DNA from: a virus
Strand: one strand, 5' to 3'
IMG/VR virus record: IMGVR_UViG_3300021963_000021
Span: 235,944 to 299,943 of that record
DNA: 64,000 nucleotides
The notes beneath the pieces are model-generated. The model was given only the letters and a program-made list of their open reading frames with translations. It was not told the DNA's origin and did no database searches. The translations under genes and the position numbers were made by a program. Numbering within the stretch: the stretch's first letter is position 1; each line of letters begins with the position of its first letter. Below, piece after piece: positions 52,913 to 61,329 of this stretch.

Positions 52913-53353
52913 TTACTTAACCTCAACCACTTCAATAATACGTGGTTTCAGCTCTTCTGGGACGATTCTTTCCAGTTTAACTGTTAAGATCCCGTCTTTG
53001 ATTTCTGCGCCTTGTACTTTGATGTGCTCAGCAAGCGGAAATACTCTGTTAAAATTACGTGAAGCTAGCCCACGATGTAGATACTGGATTTCAGCATTTT
53101 CATCGATCTCAGCTTTTTCGCCTTTAATGGTAAGCTCGTTATCTTCCAAAGAAACGGTTACTTCATTCTTGGCAAAGCCGGCCACAGCTACTTCGATCAA
53201 GTAAGTGTTCTCACCTGTACGAATTATGTTGTGTGGAGGATAGTTGTTAGATACTTGATTTGCGAAACGACGCTCGAGTTGATCGAACATAGTATCAAAA
53301 CCAATTAGTGCTCTATTTAGAGCGTTTGGGTCGAAACGATTAATTGCATTCAT
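52913..53353 (-). CDS. Hsp20 small heat shock protein (IbpA-like)
   Basis: 146 aa from the ATG at 53353 (AAGGAGATAAAC). N-terminal ALNRALIGFDTMFDQLERRF and PPHNIIRTGENTYLIEVAVA are IbpA-like. The alpha-crystallin domain follows, with LxLRGLA-like YLHRGLASRNFNRVF. Holds unfolded proteins for DnaK. Leader hairpin shared with dnaK. Confidence 0.92.
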   Translation of the reverse strand: MNAINRFDPNALNRALIGFDTMFDQLERRFANQVSNNYPPHNIIRTGENTYLIEVAVAGFAKNEVTVSLEDNELTIKGEKAEIDENAEIQYLHRGLASRNFNRVFPLAEHIKVQGAEIKDGILTVKLERIVPEELKPRIIEVVEVK

Positions 53354-53384
53354 GTTTATCTCCTTATGATTAAGCAAGAGTTTC

Positions 53385-53411
53385 ATGAAGGCCCCACCTG
53401 GGCACCTTCAT
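53385..53411 (-). promoter_or_regulatory. leader hairpin of hsp20
   Basis: ATGAAGG and CCTTCAT form a 7-bp stem around TGCCCAGGTGGGG. The 12-mer CCCACCTGGGCA (53393-53404 on the plus strand) recurs exactly in the dnaK leader (55372-55383). Confidence 0.65.
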
Positions 53412-53420
53412 TATAATAAT

Positions 53421-53449
53421 ATTATACAATCTCTGTGTGTGTTTGTCAA
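53421..53449 (-). promoter_or_regulatory. sigma-70 promoter, perfect consensus
   Basis: TTGACA (53444-53449), 17-nt spacer, TATAAT (53421-53426). It lies at the 3' end of dnaK and drives hsp20. Confidence 0.93.
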
Positions 53450-55320
53450 TCTGTTTGTTTGAAGTCAGCATCCACTACAGTTTCACCTTCTGTTTTGGAT
53501 TCTTCTTTTTTGGCTTTCAAATCAAACAATGGCTTGGTGGCAGCAAACAAGTCACTGATCTTTTCAGATATTTTGTCCTTGTCGGTTCCTTTGAGTTCTT
53601 CTTCAAGAGCCTTAACAGCATCTTCAAGTTTGCTTTTTTCTTCTTCAGATAACTCGGAACTAAACTGCTCAATATCTTTCTTGATAGAATGGATCTGTGC
53701 TTCTGCTTGATTTTTAGTTTCAATCAGATCACGTGCCTTCTTATCTTCCTCGGCATTGATTTCTGCGTCACGGATCATATTTTGGATCTCTTCGTCAGAC
53801 AATCCGCTGTTGGCTTTGATCGTGATCTTGTTTTCTTTGCCTGTGTTTTTGTCCTTGGCACTTACTTTTAAAATACCATTAGCATCAATATCTAGTGTAA
53901 CTTCGATCTGTGGAGTACCACGAGGTGCCGGAGCAATACCTTCTAGATTAAATTCGCCTAAGAGTTTGTTGTGTTGTACAAGCTCACGCTCGCCTTGGAA
54001 CACTTTGATTGTAACAGCAGGCTGATTGTCGTCAGCTGTTGAGAATGTCTGTGACTTCTTAGTTGGGATCGTTGTGTTCTTGTCAATCAACTTGGCCATT
54101 ACACCGCCCATTGTTTCAATACCTAGGCTCAATGGAGTAACGTCAAGTAACAGAACGTCTTTGCGATCGCCTGCTAGAACAGCACCTTGGATGGCAGCGC
54201 CGACAGCAACTGCTTCGTCTGGGTTAACGTCTTTACGTGGTGCTTTGCCGAACAGTTTCTCAACTGCTTCCTGTACCTTAGGCATACGTGTCTGTCCACC
54301 AACAAGAATAATCTCATCAATGTCAGCTGGAACAACACCAGCATCTTTCATAGCAGTACGGCAAGGAGTCAACGAACGCTCAATGAGATCTTCGACTAGG
54401 CTTTCTAACTTGCTGCGTGTAAGTTTAACAATCAAATGCTTAGGACCACTAGCGTCAGCAGTGATGTATGGCAAGTTAACTTCTGTTTGATTGTTGCTAG
54501 ACAATTCAATCTTTGCTTTTTCAGCTGAATCTTTCAAACGCTGTAATGCCAGTGTGTCATTCTTAAGATCGACACCTTGTTCTTTCTTGAACTCGTCGAC
54601 CAAATAATCCATGATACGTTGGTCAAAGTCTTCGCCGCCCAGGAATGTATCACCGTTGGTGCTCAGTACTTCGATCTGTTTGTCGCCATCTACGTTAGCA
54701 ATGTCGATGATACTAACGTCAAATGTACCACCACCAAGATCGTATACAGCAACCTTACGATCCTTGCTGTCACGCTTGTCTACTCCATATGCTAGAGCAG
54801 CCGCAGTTGGCTCATTGATAATACGTAGTACTTCTAGGCCAGCAATCTTACCAGCATCCTTGGTTGCCTGTCTTTGGCTGTCGTTAAAGTAAGCAGGTAC
54901 TGTGATAACAGCCTGTGTTACTTCGTGGCCCAGATAGTCTTCAGCTGTGGACTTCATCTTGCGAAGAACTTCTGCTGAAATTTGTGGGGGTGCTAAATTA
55001 TTGCCCTGTGCTTCAATCCAAGCATCACCGTTCTTTGCTTCAGTGATTTTGAATGGCATTAGGTCTATGTCTTTTTGTACAGCCTGTTCTTTGAACTTAC
55101 GTCCGATTAAACGCTTGGCTGCGTAGATAGTGTTCTTGGCATTAGTCACTGCTTGACGTTTTGCTGGAGCACCTACTAGGATTTCATCGTTAGCGTAGGC
55201 AACGATACTAGGCGTAGTTCTTGCGCCTTCTGAGTTTTCTAATACTTTGGGGATTCCGTTTTCAATAACGGCTACACATGAATTTGTGGTACCCAAGTCG
55301 ATACCGATGATTTTACTCAT
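53446..55320 (-). CDS. dnaK: DnaK (Hsp70) chaperone
   Basis: 624 aa, essentially full length (E. coli 638). [40 protein letters not shown], and [13 protein letters not shown] are the ATPase motifs; [14 protein letters not shown] begins the substrate domain; the tail ends VVDADFKQ as in bacterial DnaK (VVDAEFEE). No dnaJ or grpE here, so it would use host co-chaperones. A full-length phage DnaK is very rare. Confidence 0.97.
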   Translation of the reverse strand: MSKIIGIDLGTTNSCVAVIENGIPKVLENSEGARTTPSIVAYANDEILVGAPAKRQAVTNAKNTIYAAKRLIGRKFKEQAVQKDIDLMPFKITEAKNGDAWIEAQGNNLAPPQISAEVLRKMKSTAEDYLGHEVTQAVITVPAYFNDSQRQATKDAGKIAGLEVLRIINEPTAAALAYGVDKRDSKDRKVAVYDLGGGTFDVSIIDIANVDGDKQIEVLSTNGDTFLGGEDFDQRIMDYLVDEFKKEQGVDLKNDTLALQRLKDSAEKAKIELSSNNQTEVNLPYITADASGPKHLIVKLTRSKLESLVEDLIERSLTPCRTAMKDAGVVPADIDEIILVGGQTRMPKVQEAVEKLFGKAPRKDVNPDEAVAVGAAIQGAVLAGDRKDVLLLDVTPLSLGIETMGGVMAKLIDKNTTIPTKKSQTFSTADDNQPAVTIKVFQGERELVQHNKLLGEFNLEGIAPAPRGTPQIEVTLDIDANGILKVSAKDKNTGKENKITIKANSGLSDEEIQNMIRDAEINAEEDKKARDLIETKNQAEAQIHSIKKDIEQFSSELSEEEKSKLEDAVKALEEELKGTDKDKISEKISDLFAATKPLFDLKAKKEESKTEGETVVDADFKQTD

Positions 55321-55350
55321 AATTTTTCTCCTTAATTAAGCGAGTAGGTT

Positions 55351-55387
55351 GGGCAACTGCCCTGTAAACAGCCCACCTGGGCACTGT
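55351..55387 (-). promoter_or_regulatory. leader hairpins of dnaK
   Basis: GGGCA-AC-TGCCC (55351-55362) and GCCC-ACCT-GGGC within ACA/TGT (55368-55387). The second shares 12 nt exactly with the hsp20 leader, and both leaders continue with GCTTAAT...AAGGAGA. Points to co-regulation or shared mRNA processing. Confidence 0.65.
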
Positions 55388-55396
55388 CTACGAATT

Positions 55397-55404
55397 TATT
55401 TATA
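55397..55404 (-). promoter_or_regulatory. late promoter TATAAATA
   Basis: An exact T4-type late core 76 nt before the dnaK start, suggesting late expression of dnaK, while hsp20 has a sigma-70 promoter. Confidence 0.65.
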
Positions 55405-55689
55405 TCAGATAATCTCTAAATTCTCAATTTTTGACCATTTTTGTAACTTAGCGATTTTATTATCAGCAGCTATGCTGATCTGCTCACTGCCTACTATGTT
55501 AAATTTAATACATAGATCAATCATGGCCTGTAGATCGCCTAGCTCTTCAGCTAAATGCGCCCTGTTTGTTTTGGGCTTACCTGGCTTGACGTTGTCTAGC
55601 CCAAAACGGTGACACTTGCTAATAGCCTGTATCACTTCCGCACATTCTTCGGAAAGAATGTTCATTACTTCGCGTTCTTGTTCGTTCAT
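55405..55689 (-). CDS. MazG-like nucleotide pyrophosphohydrolase
   Basis: 94 aa. SEECAEVIQAISK and HLAEELGDLQAMIDL form the ExxE...ExxD metal site of the all-alpha NTP-PPase fold. Such phage proteins hydrolyse dNTPs or (p)ppGpp-like nucleotides. The start overlaps the exonuclease stop (ATGA). Confidence 0.82.
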   Translation of the reverse strand: MNEQEREVMNILSEECAEVIQAISKCHRFGLDNVKPGKPKTNRAHLAEELGDLQAMIDLCIKFNIVGSEQISIAADNKIAKLQKWSKIENLEII

Positions 55690-56267
55690 TTGAATTCCTT
55701 AAAGGGCTGGATCATTTCGCCGTTGAACATAGTCGACGAACGTAATCTTTTGAGAACATTTTGTACACCCACTGCTTGGCTATAAGCATCTTGTAGAGCA
55801 TGATGTTTTAGTACGTCAGGGCGATGATTTTCAATCCCCAGGTCAAAAATAGTTCGTGTGTCTCTGACCTGCCAAAAATTCCAAGGAACAGCTTTGCTGA
55901 CTTTCCTAAAGATATTTTCACAGATAGGAACATCAAAGCCTGCGCCATGACTCCATACACGTTTGGCACCCCAACAGAATTTGTAGAGTTGATTCATCGC
56001 TTCGTGTACTGGCAAGCGACCTTCTGAACCAAATGCTTCGTCCTGGGCTTCTTGTGCCTGCTGTGACCACCAGCGAAGTGTATCATCGCTGACTTCTAGT
56101 CCAATGGCGTCGCAACTGTCTAAGTCAACTTTGACATAGAAGCTTTCTGCCGATGGCTCTTTCATTTCATCACCAAATGGGTCAAACCTAACGGCACCTA
56201 TAGTCAGTACTGCTGCGTTTGGAGTGGTGGCAAGGGTTTCTAAGTCGATCATGATGTCTGTATTCAT
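55686..56267 (-). CDS. DEDDh 3'-5' exonuclease/exoribonuclease
   Basis: 193 aa. DIMIDLETL is ExoI (DxE), WSHGAGFDVPI ExoII (D), and HHALQDAYSQA ExoIII (HxxxxD). It resembles the phage/Rv2179c-type exoribonuclease family. May process RNA or degrade host nucleic acid. Promoter at 56274-56302 directly upstream. Confidence 0.87.
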   Translation of the reverse strand: MNTDIMIDLETLATTPNAAVLTIGAVRFDPFGDEMKEPSAESFYVKVDLDSCDAIGLEVSDDTLRWWSQQAQEAQDEAFGSEGRLPVHEAMNQLYKFCWGAKRVWSHGAGFDVPICENIFRKVSKAVPWNFWQVRDTRTIFDLGIENHRPDVLKHHALQDAYSQAVGVQNVLKRLRSSTMFNGEMIQPFKEFK

Positions 56268-56273
56268 AATATC

Positions 56274-56302
56274 AGTATAACAGAGTAATTAGATCGTGTC
56301 AA
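56274..56302 (-). promoter_or_regulatory. sigma-70 promoter
   Basis: TTGACA (56297-56302), 17-nt spacer, TATACT (56274-56279), overlapping the end of the S21 gene; drives the exonuclease/MazG pair. Confidence 0.88.
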
Positions 56303-56547
56303 TAGTTTTTTGGTGGTAATTCTTGAGAACGGATATATTTTTTCCAGCGAGCCTTGGCTGCTGATTTTTTACGCTTGCGAATGCTGGTAGGTTTTTCATA
56401 GAACTCTTTGGCTCGTAGAGTTTCCATGAGTTTACTGTCTTGGATTTTCTTCTTGAGTTTACGAATGGCTTTTTCAACAGGCTCGCCTTCTCTTAGAGTG
56501 ACGATCATACCTTTTACCATTCTATTGTTTTGAAAATTGTCTTTCAT
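56299..56547 (-). CDS. rpsU: 30S ribosomal protein bS21
   Basis: 82 aa. LREGEPVEKAIRKLKKKI and a basic C-terminal part (RKRKKSAAKARWKKYIRSQ) are diagnostic of bS21. The exact start is uncertain: the ATG at 56547 gives a 13-residue extension, ATGs at 56520 and 56508 give a conventional N-terminus. bS21 contacts the anti-SD region and may bias initiation. Phage S21 is known in marine phages. Confidence 0.92.
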   Translation of the reverse strand: MKDNFQNNRMVKGMIVTLREGEPVEKAIRKLKKKIQDSKLMETLRAKEFYEKPTSIRKRKKSAAKARWKKYIRSQELPPKNY

Positions 56548-56923
56548 ATGTGTTTACGGCTTCTCCTAAAAGTTTATAACAAGTATCTACATCAAATAAA
56601 GCACGGTTGTTAATAGGTTCAAGTTCACGCAATATTCCAAAATAATAACTGTTTGGCTGCGCAGCCATGTACCCCATTAATTCTGGACTAAGATTGTCAG
56701 CATCAAAAATAATAATATCACTCTTTTGCTTCTTATCAAATAACCAACCACGGTCTTCTCCTCTGTTCCAAACGTAGACTACAGTAGTTGGCACAGATTC
56801 CAATCTAGTTAGTGCGGTTGATACTCTTTCTGAATTTACTTGATCAAGTCCCACTAACAGTATTCTAAACCCATCATCTAGGATATCATCAGGAGCAGTA
56901 ACTAAGGTTAGTTTATTTGTCAT
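56522..56923 (-). CDS. hypothetical protein, 133 aa
   Basis: Predicted alpha/beta: FRILLVGLD and KSDIIIFDADN look like strands of a receiver- or P-loop-like fold, but no catalytic motif is clear. The start overlaps the end of the -1-frame extension of the upstream gene (56913). Confidence 0.6.
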   Translation of the reverse strand: MTNKLTLVTAPDDILDDGFRILLVGLDQVNSERVSTALTRLESVPTTVVYVWNRGEDRGWLFDKKQKSDIIIFDADNLSPELMGYMAAQPNSYYFGILRELEPINNRALFDVDTCYKLLGEAVNTYERQFSKQ

Positions 56924-56995
56924 TCTTTTCTTTTGATTCTTTTATCTTTGCCCATAGTGTCGAAGCATTCTGTTCAGAATTTTGTTCATAGCCCT

Positions 56996-58429
56996 TTAAT
57001 CTTCTTTGAACTGTTTCGTCACTTGATCCTTGCCTATCTTCTCTATGTAGGTTGATGTCTTTTTTTTTAGGTCTGAAAGTTTTGTAGATATTCCTGTGCT
57101 TTCGTTTTCTACAACTTCAGTGAGATCAGGTTTGTATCGATCGTCTGCCTTTAACTGTGCTTCTAGGTCTGGAAAAATTTGATATCCTTTTGCGATATCT
57201 TCTGGTGTTGATGCCTCAGCTGGCCAATATTTTTCATCAGTCCATGGTAGTGTGTCTATGGTTCCGTTTTCAAATAGTTTGCGTTGAAATTTTAGACTGC
57301 CTTCTGGATGATCGATTTTCCACGATCTCATAGCTATCTTTTCTTCGCTGGTAGCCGAGTCTAAAACTTCGTCATCGTCTTTGGCTACTTCTTCGCTGGC
57401 TGCTTTTTCTGCTTCAGCAATCATTTTGTTCCATTGTTCCAGTGGTAATTCCTCTACTACTGTTTCTGGCTTTTCCTCTACTACTGTTTCTGGCTTTTCC
57501 TCTTTGAGTAGGGCATCTAGCTCTTCTTGTGTGACTGCGGCAGAAGGAGTGACTTTCACTTCTGGTTCTGGCTCGGGAATATATTCTTGCGGTTGTGGCA
57601 CGAAGTCGTTGATACTCACCTGCTTAACAGGGATATCTTCTTCCTCTTCTTGTTTGCGGAACCACTGGAAGCTGTATTGACTGGCTAACAATAATACCAC
57701 AGCCAGCGGATCAAAGATAACCACAATTAATATGATAACAGCTCGTACTGCTTTTTCTAATAGGTCTTCTCCGGGATTGTCTCCGTACAACAGAGCTGCG
57801 ATATATTTGATTGGGCCAACCTCTGCTTCTACTTTACGTAGTTCTTTGGCAATTGGTGCTCTTTCTTCATTGAGCTTGGCAATTATTTCTTGTGCTCTAG
57901 ATATATCTTTTTGTAGAGCTTCACGTTCTTTGGCCTGGGTTCGTCTTATCTGTACAGCACGTTCTGTGCCTTTGGTGTCGTTGCTACGACTGATAGTTTC
58001 GTTGACCTGAGCATCCATTTGAGCTAATGCTTTTTTAGATGCGTCAATGTTGTCTCGTTGTGTCTTAATCTTTTCATCAATCAGTGCGACTTTGTCTGCG
58101 ACATCGCCTGTGGGCACAGATTGATCTAAATGTGCTTTACTTAGGTATCCAAAAATACCCATCGATGTGATCATCATTAAAATGAGCACAGCAATCATTA
58201 GGTATGCTCGTATGAGCTTAGGTGCTATGGACCAATTCTGTTTTAACCAAACAGTGGCCACTAGTTTGCTGACTTCAAGTGTTACACCCATTATCATGAT
58301 AGGTATAGCAGCGGCAGCAAAGATTGAAACCAAACCAGCTACAGAATAATAAACGGCCACTGCCGAAATTGACAGGCCGCTTATAAGTGCTAGATAGGCT
58401 ATGAATTTATCGCTAATAGTTATTCTCAT
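56996..58429 (-). CDS. large membrane protein with coiled coil
   Basis: 477 aa. Membrane helices at about 10-30, 35-55, 75-100 and 235-260; a coiled coil at about 115-200; then an acidic, Glu/Pro-rich cytoplasmic tail with a 9-residue repeat (EEKPETVVE twice). The type is common in T4-like marine phages, function unknown. Near its C-terminus an A9 run with the dnaX-type slippery heptamer allows a -1 shift (see finding). ACTAAATA lies 6 nt upstream of ATG. Confidence 0.78.
   Translation of the reverse strand: MRITISDKFIAYLALISGLSISAVAVYYSVAGLVSIFAAAAIPIMIMGVTLEVSKLVATVWLKQNWSIAPKLIRAYLMIAVLILMMITSMGIFGYLSKAHLDQSVPTGDVADKVALIDEKIKTQRDNIDASKKALAQMDAQVNETISRSNDTKGTERAVQIRRTQAKEREALQKDISRAQEIIAKLNEERAPIAKELRKVEAEVGPIKYIAALLYGDNPGEDLLEKAVRAVIILIVVIFDPLAVVLLLASQYSFQWFRKQEEEEDIPVKQVSINDFVPQPQEYIPEPEPEVKVTPSAAVTQEELDALLKEEKPETVVEEKPETVVEELPLEQWNKMIAEAEKAASEEVAKDDDEVLDSATSEEKIAMRSWKIDHPEGSLKFQRKLFENGTIDTLPWTDEKYWPAEASTPEDIAKGYQIFPDLEAQLKADDRYKPDLTEVVENESTGISTKLSDLKKKTSTYIEKIGKDQVTKQFKED
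57060..57068 (-). other. candidate -1 frameshift site (A9, A-AAA-AAG)
   Basis: In the zero frame the codons read CTA AAA AAA AAG, which includes A-AAA-AAG, the E. coli dnaX slippery heptamer. A -1 shift replaces the last 20 residues by 48 others and moves the stop from 56996 to 56913, overlapping the next start. Confidence 0.6.
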
Positions 58430-58435
58430 GGCAAG

Positions 58436-58443
58436 TATTTAGT
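58436..58443 (-). promoter_or_regulatory. late promoter core ACTAAATA
   Basis: The core is 6 nt before the ATG at 58429, overlapping the stop region of the upstream gene. Confidence 0.5.
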
Positions 58444-58885
58444 AAGTTTTAACCCACTCCCATTGGTTTTGATAGTTGTCATGACAGGCCAACCCTGTGA
58501 ACGTTTCTTCTATGTTAAACGCAAACACCTTCGACATCAGCACTCGACAGGTCTTGTCGCTAGACACTACCCTGGTTTCTAACGGTACTGAGTATCCAGA
58601 CGCATCGCCCTTGACCCATTCTACACGTTGTCCATTTTGAGCCTGTCCTAGAGCAACGATCTGGGAATCGAAGTACAACTTAGTCTGTTCCTCGGTTAGA
58701 GTTTTAAACCAGCCAAGACTTAACCTTTTAACAGATTGATATCTGCGCTTCTCTTGGTACTCAGTGGCATCAAATGCCACAGCAACATTAACGATACATG
58801 TCGCCAGTAAACAGCCTAATATTGCCTTTGTTATCAATTTCACAAGCGACTCCTTTGAATCGTACTTCACCAATTTGATGGCCAA
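58439..58885 (-). CDS. surface-antigen (RT0821/17-kDa type) protein
   Basis: 148 aa with an uncleaved or late signal (hydrophobic at about 20-36). ALGQAQNGQRVEWVKGDASG and a C-terminal CRVLMSK...LACHDN...WEWV match the small surface-antigen fold that follows a lipoprotein/OmpA-type anchor. Periplasmic or outer membrane. Coupled to the lipoprotein at 58788. Confidence 0.65.
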   Translation of the reverse strand: MAIKLVKYDSKESLVKLITKAILGCLLATCIVNVAVAFDATEYQEKRRYQSVKRLSLGWFKTLTEEQTKLYFDSQIVALGQAQNGQRVEWVKGDASGYSVPLETRVVSSDKTCRVLMSKVFAFNIEETFTGLACHDNYQNQWEWVKTY

Positions 58886-59114
58886 GATATTCTCGGCAAC
58901 GGGTTTTGTCTATTCCTGGTTGTGTTTTAGCTACTTGAACTACTGGACTGTCGTCACACTCTACTACAGTTTTACTGGAGACGTTAGTCCCGTCTACTAC
59001 AGACACTGTTTTTTGAGTGTAGCAATACTGTGCGGTAGGCCTATAAGAAGTAGGTGCTGTCGAACAACCAGACACTGCTATAAGGAGAAATACTAGACAT
59101 ATAACAGTCCACAT
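58788..59114 (-). CDS. small lipoprotein
   Basis: 108 aa from the ATG at 59114 (AAGGAGATC). Signal peptide with lipobox AVSGC (Cys17). Cys-rich mature part (CYTQ, VECDDS, RCREY, ACEIDN). Similar to periplasmic lipoproteins of bacteria; probably a host-like surface protein. Confidence 0.75.
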   Translation of the reverse strand: MWTVICLVFLLIAVSGCSTAPTSYRPTAQYCYTQKTVSVVDGTNVSSKTVVECDDSPVVQVAKTQPGIDKTRCREYLGHQIGEVRFKGVACEIDNKGNIRLFTGDMYR

Positions 59115-59140
59115 GATCTCCTTTACACGGTAGGAGTTCA

Positions 59141-59617
59141 TTATTGCCCCTTAGACTTGGCTTCTTGTATCAGTTGCTCAAAAGTATCTTTAGGCATCTC
59201 GAGTCGAACAAACGTGTAGTGACGTCCGCCCATTGTGAAATGACCTTTTTCGGTTTTGACATGTTTACGGATAGACGTGTTATCTACTTTGTAAGAAATT
59301 ACTGTACGAGTAGATTTCTTGTCGTCTTTGATGTCGATGGTAGTTTCGCTGTTCACTGTGCCGTTGATGCGTTTGGCAAAGTTATTCATAGCGATAGCGT
59401 CCATCTGTTCTTCTGCGGCCTGCGAAAAAGCTGACTCACCTGCGCCACAGGCATAAACATAATCTTTGGACCACCAGAACCAACCTTTAACGCCTTCTTG
59501 TGCGCAGTCTGAATACCAACTGGGCTGAGCGTAGGTTTTACGTTCTTGAACTTCTTTCATGCCAGCGCAGCCAACCAAGGTTGCAACCAGCGGAGCGATT
59601 AATAGTGCCTTTTTCAT
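59141..59617 (-). CDS. LPP20-like lipoprotein
   Basis: 158 aa from the ATG at 59617. Lipobox LVGCA (Cys17). PSWYSDC, YACGAGESAFSQAAEEQMDA and an internal strand-rich part fit the LPP20 lipoprotein family. Promoter at 59655-59683 directly upstream. Confidence 0.78.
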   Translation of the reverse strand: MKKALLIAPLVATLVGCAGMKEVQERKTYAQPSWYSDCAQEGVKGWFWWSKDYVYACGAGESAFSQAAEEQMDAIAMNNFAKRINGTVNSETTIDIKDDKKSTRTVISYKVDNTSIRKHVKTEKGHFTMGGRHYTFVRLEMPKDTFEQLIQEAKSKGQ

Positions 59618-59654
59618 GTGTGCCTTTCTGTGTGTGTGAATTACAACAATATAA

Positions 59655-59683
59655 AGTATAACACCTTGGCTAACCAAAGTCAA
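59655..59683 (-). promoter_or_regulatory. sigma-70 promoter
   Basis: TTGACT (59678-59683), 17-nt spacer, TATACT (59655-59660). The spacer contains the dyad CCTTGG(N)CCAAGG overlapping the promoter, a possible operator. Confidence 0.8.
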
Positions 59684-59700
59684 CCAAGGTGTTTACCAAA

Positions 59701-60018
59701 TTATTTAAAAAATATCAATGCCACTAATGCTGCCTGTAAAATGAAACCAAACCCAATGGTTACCAAATTAAGCATGTCTTTGAGCACTGCGGCTCTAACA
59801 AACAATAGTGTAAGTCCTGTCCAAACTAGCAGTACCATATCTAATGGAGGCATACGATCTGTAAAGCCTCCCATTACAGCAACTAGACTAGGAACAGTTG
59901 CCGCATGTAATAAAAGTATTGCTAGCCACCCTAGCGTTTCGCTAGACACATGACTGATCTTTTCTGAAACAAAGTTTTTAAGATTGCTCAAATCAAAATT
60001 AAAATTAAATTCTTTCAT
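59701..60018 (-). CDS. small membrane protein, 105 aa
   Basis: Start ATG 60018. Membrane helices at about 30-50, 60-80 and 82-104. The stop is reached just before the promoter at 59655. It follows the SleB lysin gene with a 14-nt overlap, so it could be a holin-type partner. Confidence 0.6.
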   Translation of the reverse strand: MKEFNFNFDLSNLKNFVSEKISHVSSETLGWLAILLLHAATVPSLVAVMGGFTDRMPPLDMVLLVWTGLTLLFVRAAVLKDMLNLVTIGFGFILQAALVALIFFK

Positions 60019-60565
60019 TTGTGTCTTTGCCTTTATAAAAAACGTGGGCACCTATTTTTCCAATTTTTGGTAAGCCCCAACGAGGGTTAACGTACTCAGC
60101 ATGATAATACAATGCGTCTTTCAAAATGTCAAGTCTAAAGTTTTCTAACAAAACTTTTTTAGCTACTTCATAACTTTCGTTATAAGCTACCTTGTTAACA
60201 GGTCGTGTCTTGACAGCACTGTCGCAGAACCATGAGAACTGGCAAACGACTTTGTCCATAATGACATTTTTTTGGTAGATAACACCGCAGATGTCTTTGG
60301 GAAATTGCGGATGATTAACACGGTTCATTGTAACCTGTGCGACTGCGACTTTACCTTCGAACGGCTCTGAGCCAGCTTCACGGTAAATGTTCATAGCCAA
60401 GCAGTCTAATTGCTTTTCACGGGTTTTGATTGAAACAACGTCTGCGCTGTAAAGAGCATTGTCGTTTTTGAGTTTGACTATCTTAGCTTGAGTGATAGCC
60501 GATACAAAAGTCATACAGCAAGCAAAGCCGATGGCGGCAAGACTGTATCTAATAAATTTTTCCAT
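60005..60565 (-). CDS. SleB-type cell wall hydrolase (endolysin)
   Basis: 186 aa with an N-terminal membrane/signal segment (about 7-25). CLAMNIYREAGSEPFEGKVA (catalytic Glu region), VTMNRV, CGVIYQ and QFSWFCD are the Hydrolase_2/SleB signatures. Cleaves peptidoglycan; probably the lysis enzyme. The signal-anchor suggests a SAR or secreted endolysin. Confidence 0.88.
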   Translation of the reverse strand: MEKFIRYSLAAIGFACCMTFVSAITQAKIVKLKNDNALYSADVVSIKTREKQLDCLAMNIYREAGSEPFEGKVAVAQVTMNRVNHPQFPKDICGVIYQKNVIMDKVVCQFSWFCDSAVKTRPVNKVAYNESYEVAKKVLLENFRLDILKDALYYHAEYVNPRWGLPKIGKIGAHVFYKGKDTNERI

Positions 60566-60607
60566 AGTGTCCTCCTTTCACTTGGTGTCGCTTTATATCA
60601 AAATGAT

Positions 60608-60636
60608 ATTATACGACATTACATTAAGGGAGTTAA
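60608..60636 (-). promoter_or_regulatory. sigma-70-like promoter
   Basis: TTAACT (60631-60636), 17-nt spacer, TATAAT (60608-60613), 43 nt before the SleB start. The -35 is weak. Confidence 0.65.
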
Positions 60637-60803
60637 CTTCACGAGGCTCTAATGATGAACCCTGGGTTCGTGTAGTTGATCTCCATTGGACGCATGATCT
60701 CATAAATCATGTGCCTTTGGCGAGCATGGCTTCCCGAATCTCACGGGTTTCTCATTGGCCAAGACTCGCGGGTTTGGTCTTTTACAAATCGCTCCGACCA
60801 AAC
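60637..60803. ncRNA. structured RNA candidate
   Basis: A closing stem CACGAG (60640-60645)/CTCGCG (60765-60770) encloses three domains: GAACC-CTG-GGTTC (60657-60669), ATGAT/ATCAT (60694-60710), and TTGGC/GCCAA (60717-60762) with CCCG/CGGG inside. A separate hairpin GTTTGGTC/GACCAAAC lies at 60772-60803. No convincing ORF in the 310-nt gap 60566-60875. Both strands fold about equally well, so strand is unassigned; neighbouring transcription is minus. Family unknown. Confidence 0.5.
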
Positions 60804-60875
60804 CAACTATCTTAGTTTCTTGCGAAACGTATTTTATATAGTTCATTTTTAAGATTATAACATCAAAACCGGTAA

Positions 60876-61268
60876 TTATCGACGCATTTTGGCAATTTCT
60901 GTAGCCTGCTCTTCATTCAATACCGGAACAGCGTTGCTTTTATGCATAGTTGCGATGCCCTTGATCAGTGTACCTGTGTATACAGGACTAGGCTTTTTGG
61001 CAGCAACACCGCAGCTATCTGGACTGTTCAAACTAGGATAATGCGGAGTCTGTCGCTGATAGCTAGGAGATGACTGATAAGGAGGAGCTTTCAGGCCTCT
61101 TTCTTTTCGAGTGTTCTCCAAATTGATCTTATGTTTCTTTAACAGTTCTTCCCAAGACTTCGCTGCTTCTAAAGCCTTGGCTTTGTGTTCTGCGCTTTTA
61201 AACTTTGGCTTCTTGCGCTTTTTGGTATTGGTTGTTGACAACCACGGACCTTCTAAGTGCATTGACAT
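60876..61268 (-). CDS. conserved marine-phage hyp. protein (MHLEGPW type), 130 aa
   Basis: Start ATG 61268 after GGAGATAATA. MSMHLEGPWLSTT opening, a basic KKRKKPKFKS segment and Pro/Ser-rich C-terminus; this opening recurs in marine T4-like phages. Function unknown. Promoter at 61300-61328. Confidence 0.75.
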   Translation of the reverse strand: MSMHLEGPWLSTTNTKKRKKPKFKSAEHKAKALEAAKSWEELLKKHKINLENTRKERGLKAPPYQSSPSYQRQTPHYPSLNSPDSCGVAAKKPSPVYTGTLIKGIATMHKSNAVPVLNEEQATEIAKMRR

Positions 61269-61299
61269 TATTATCTCCAAAATACAACAAACAGTTACT

Positions 61300-61328
61300 A
61301 GTATACGCTCTTTCAAAGATAAAGTCAA
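61300..61328 (-). promoter_or_regulatory. sigma-70 promoter
   Basis: TTGACT (61323-61328), 17-nt spacer, TATACT (61300-61305), immediately after the pqqA terminator. Confidence 0.85.
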
Positions 61329-61329
61329 G

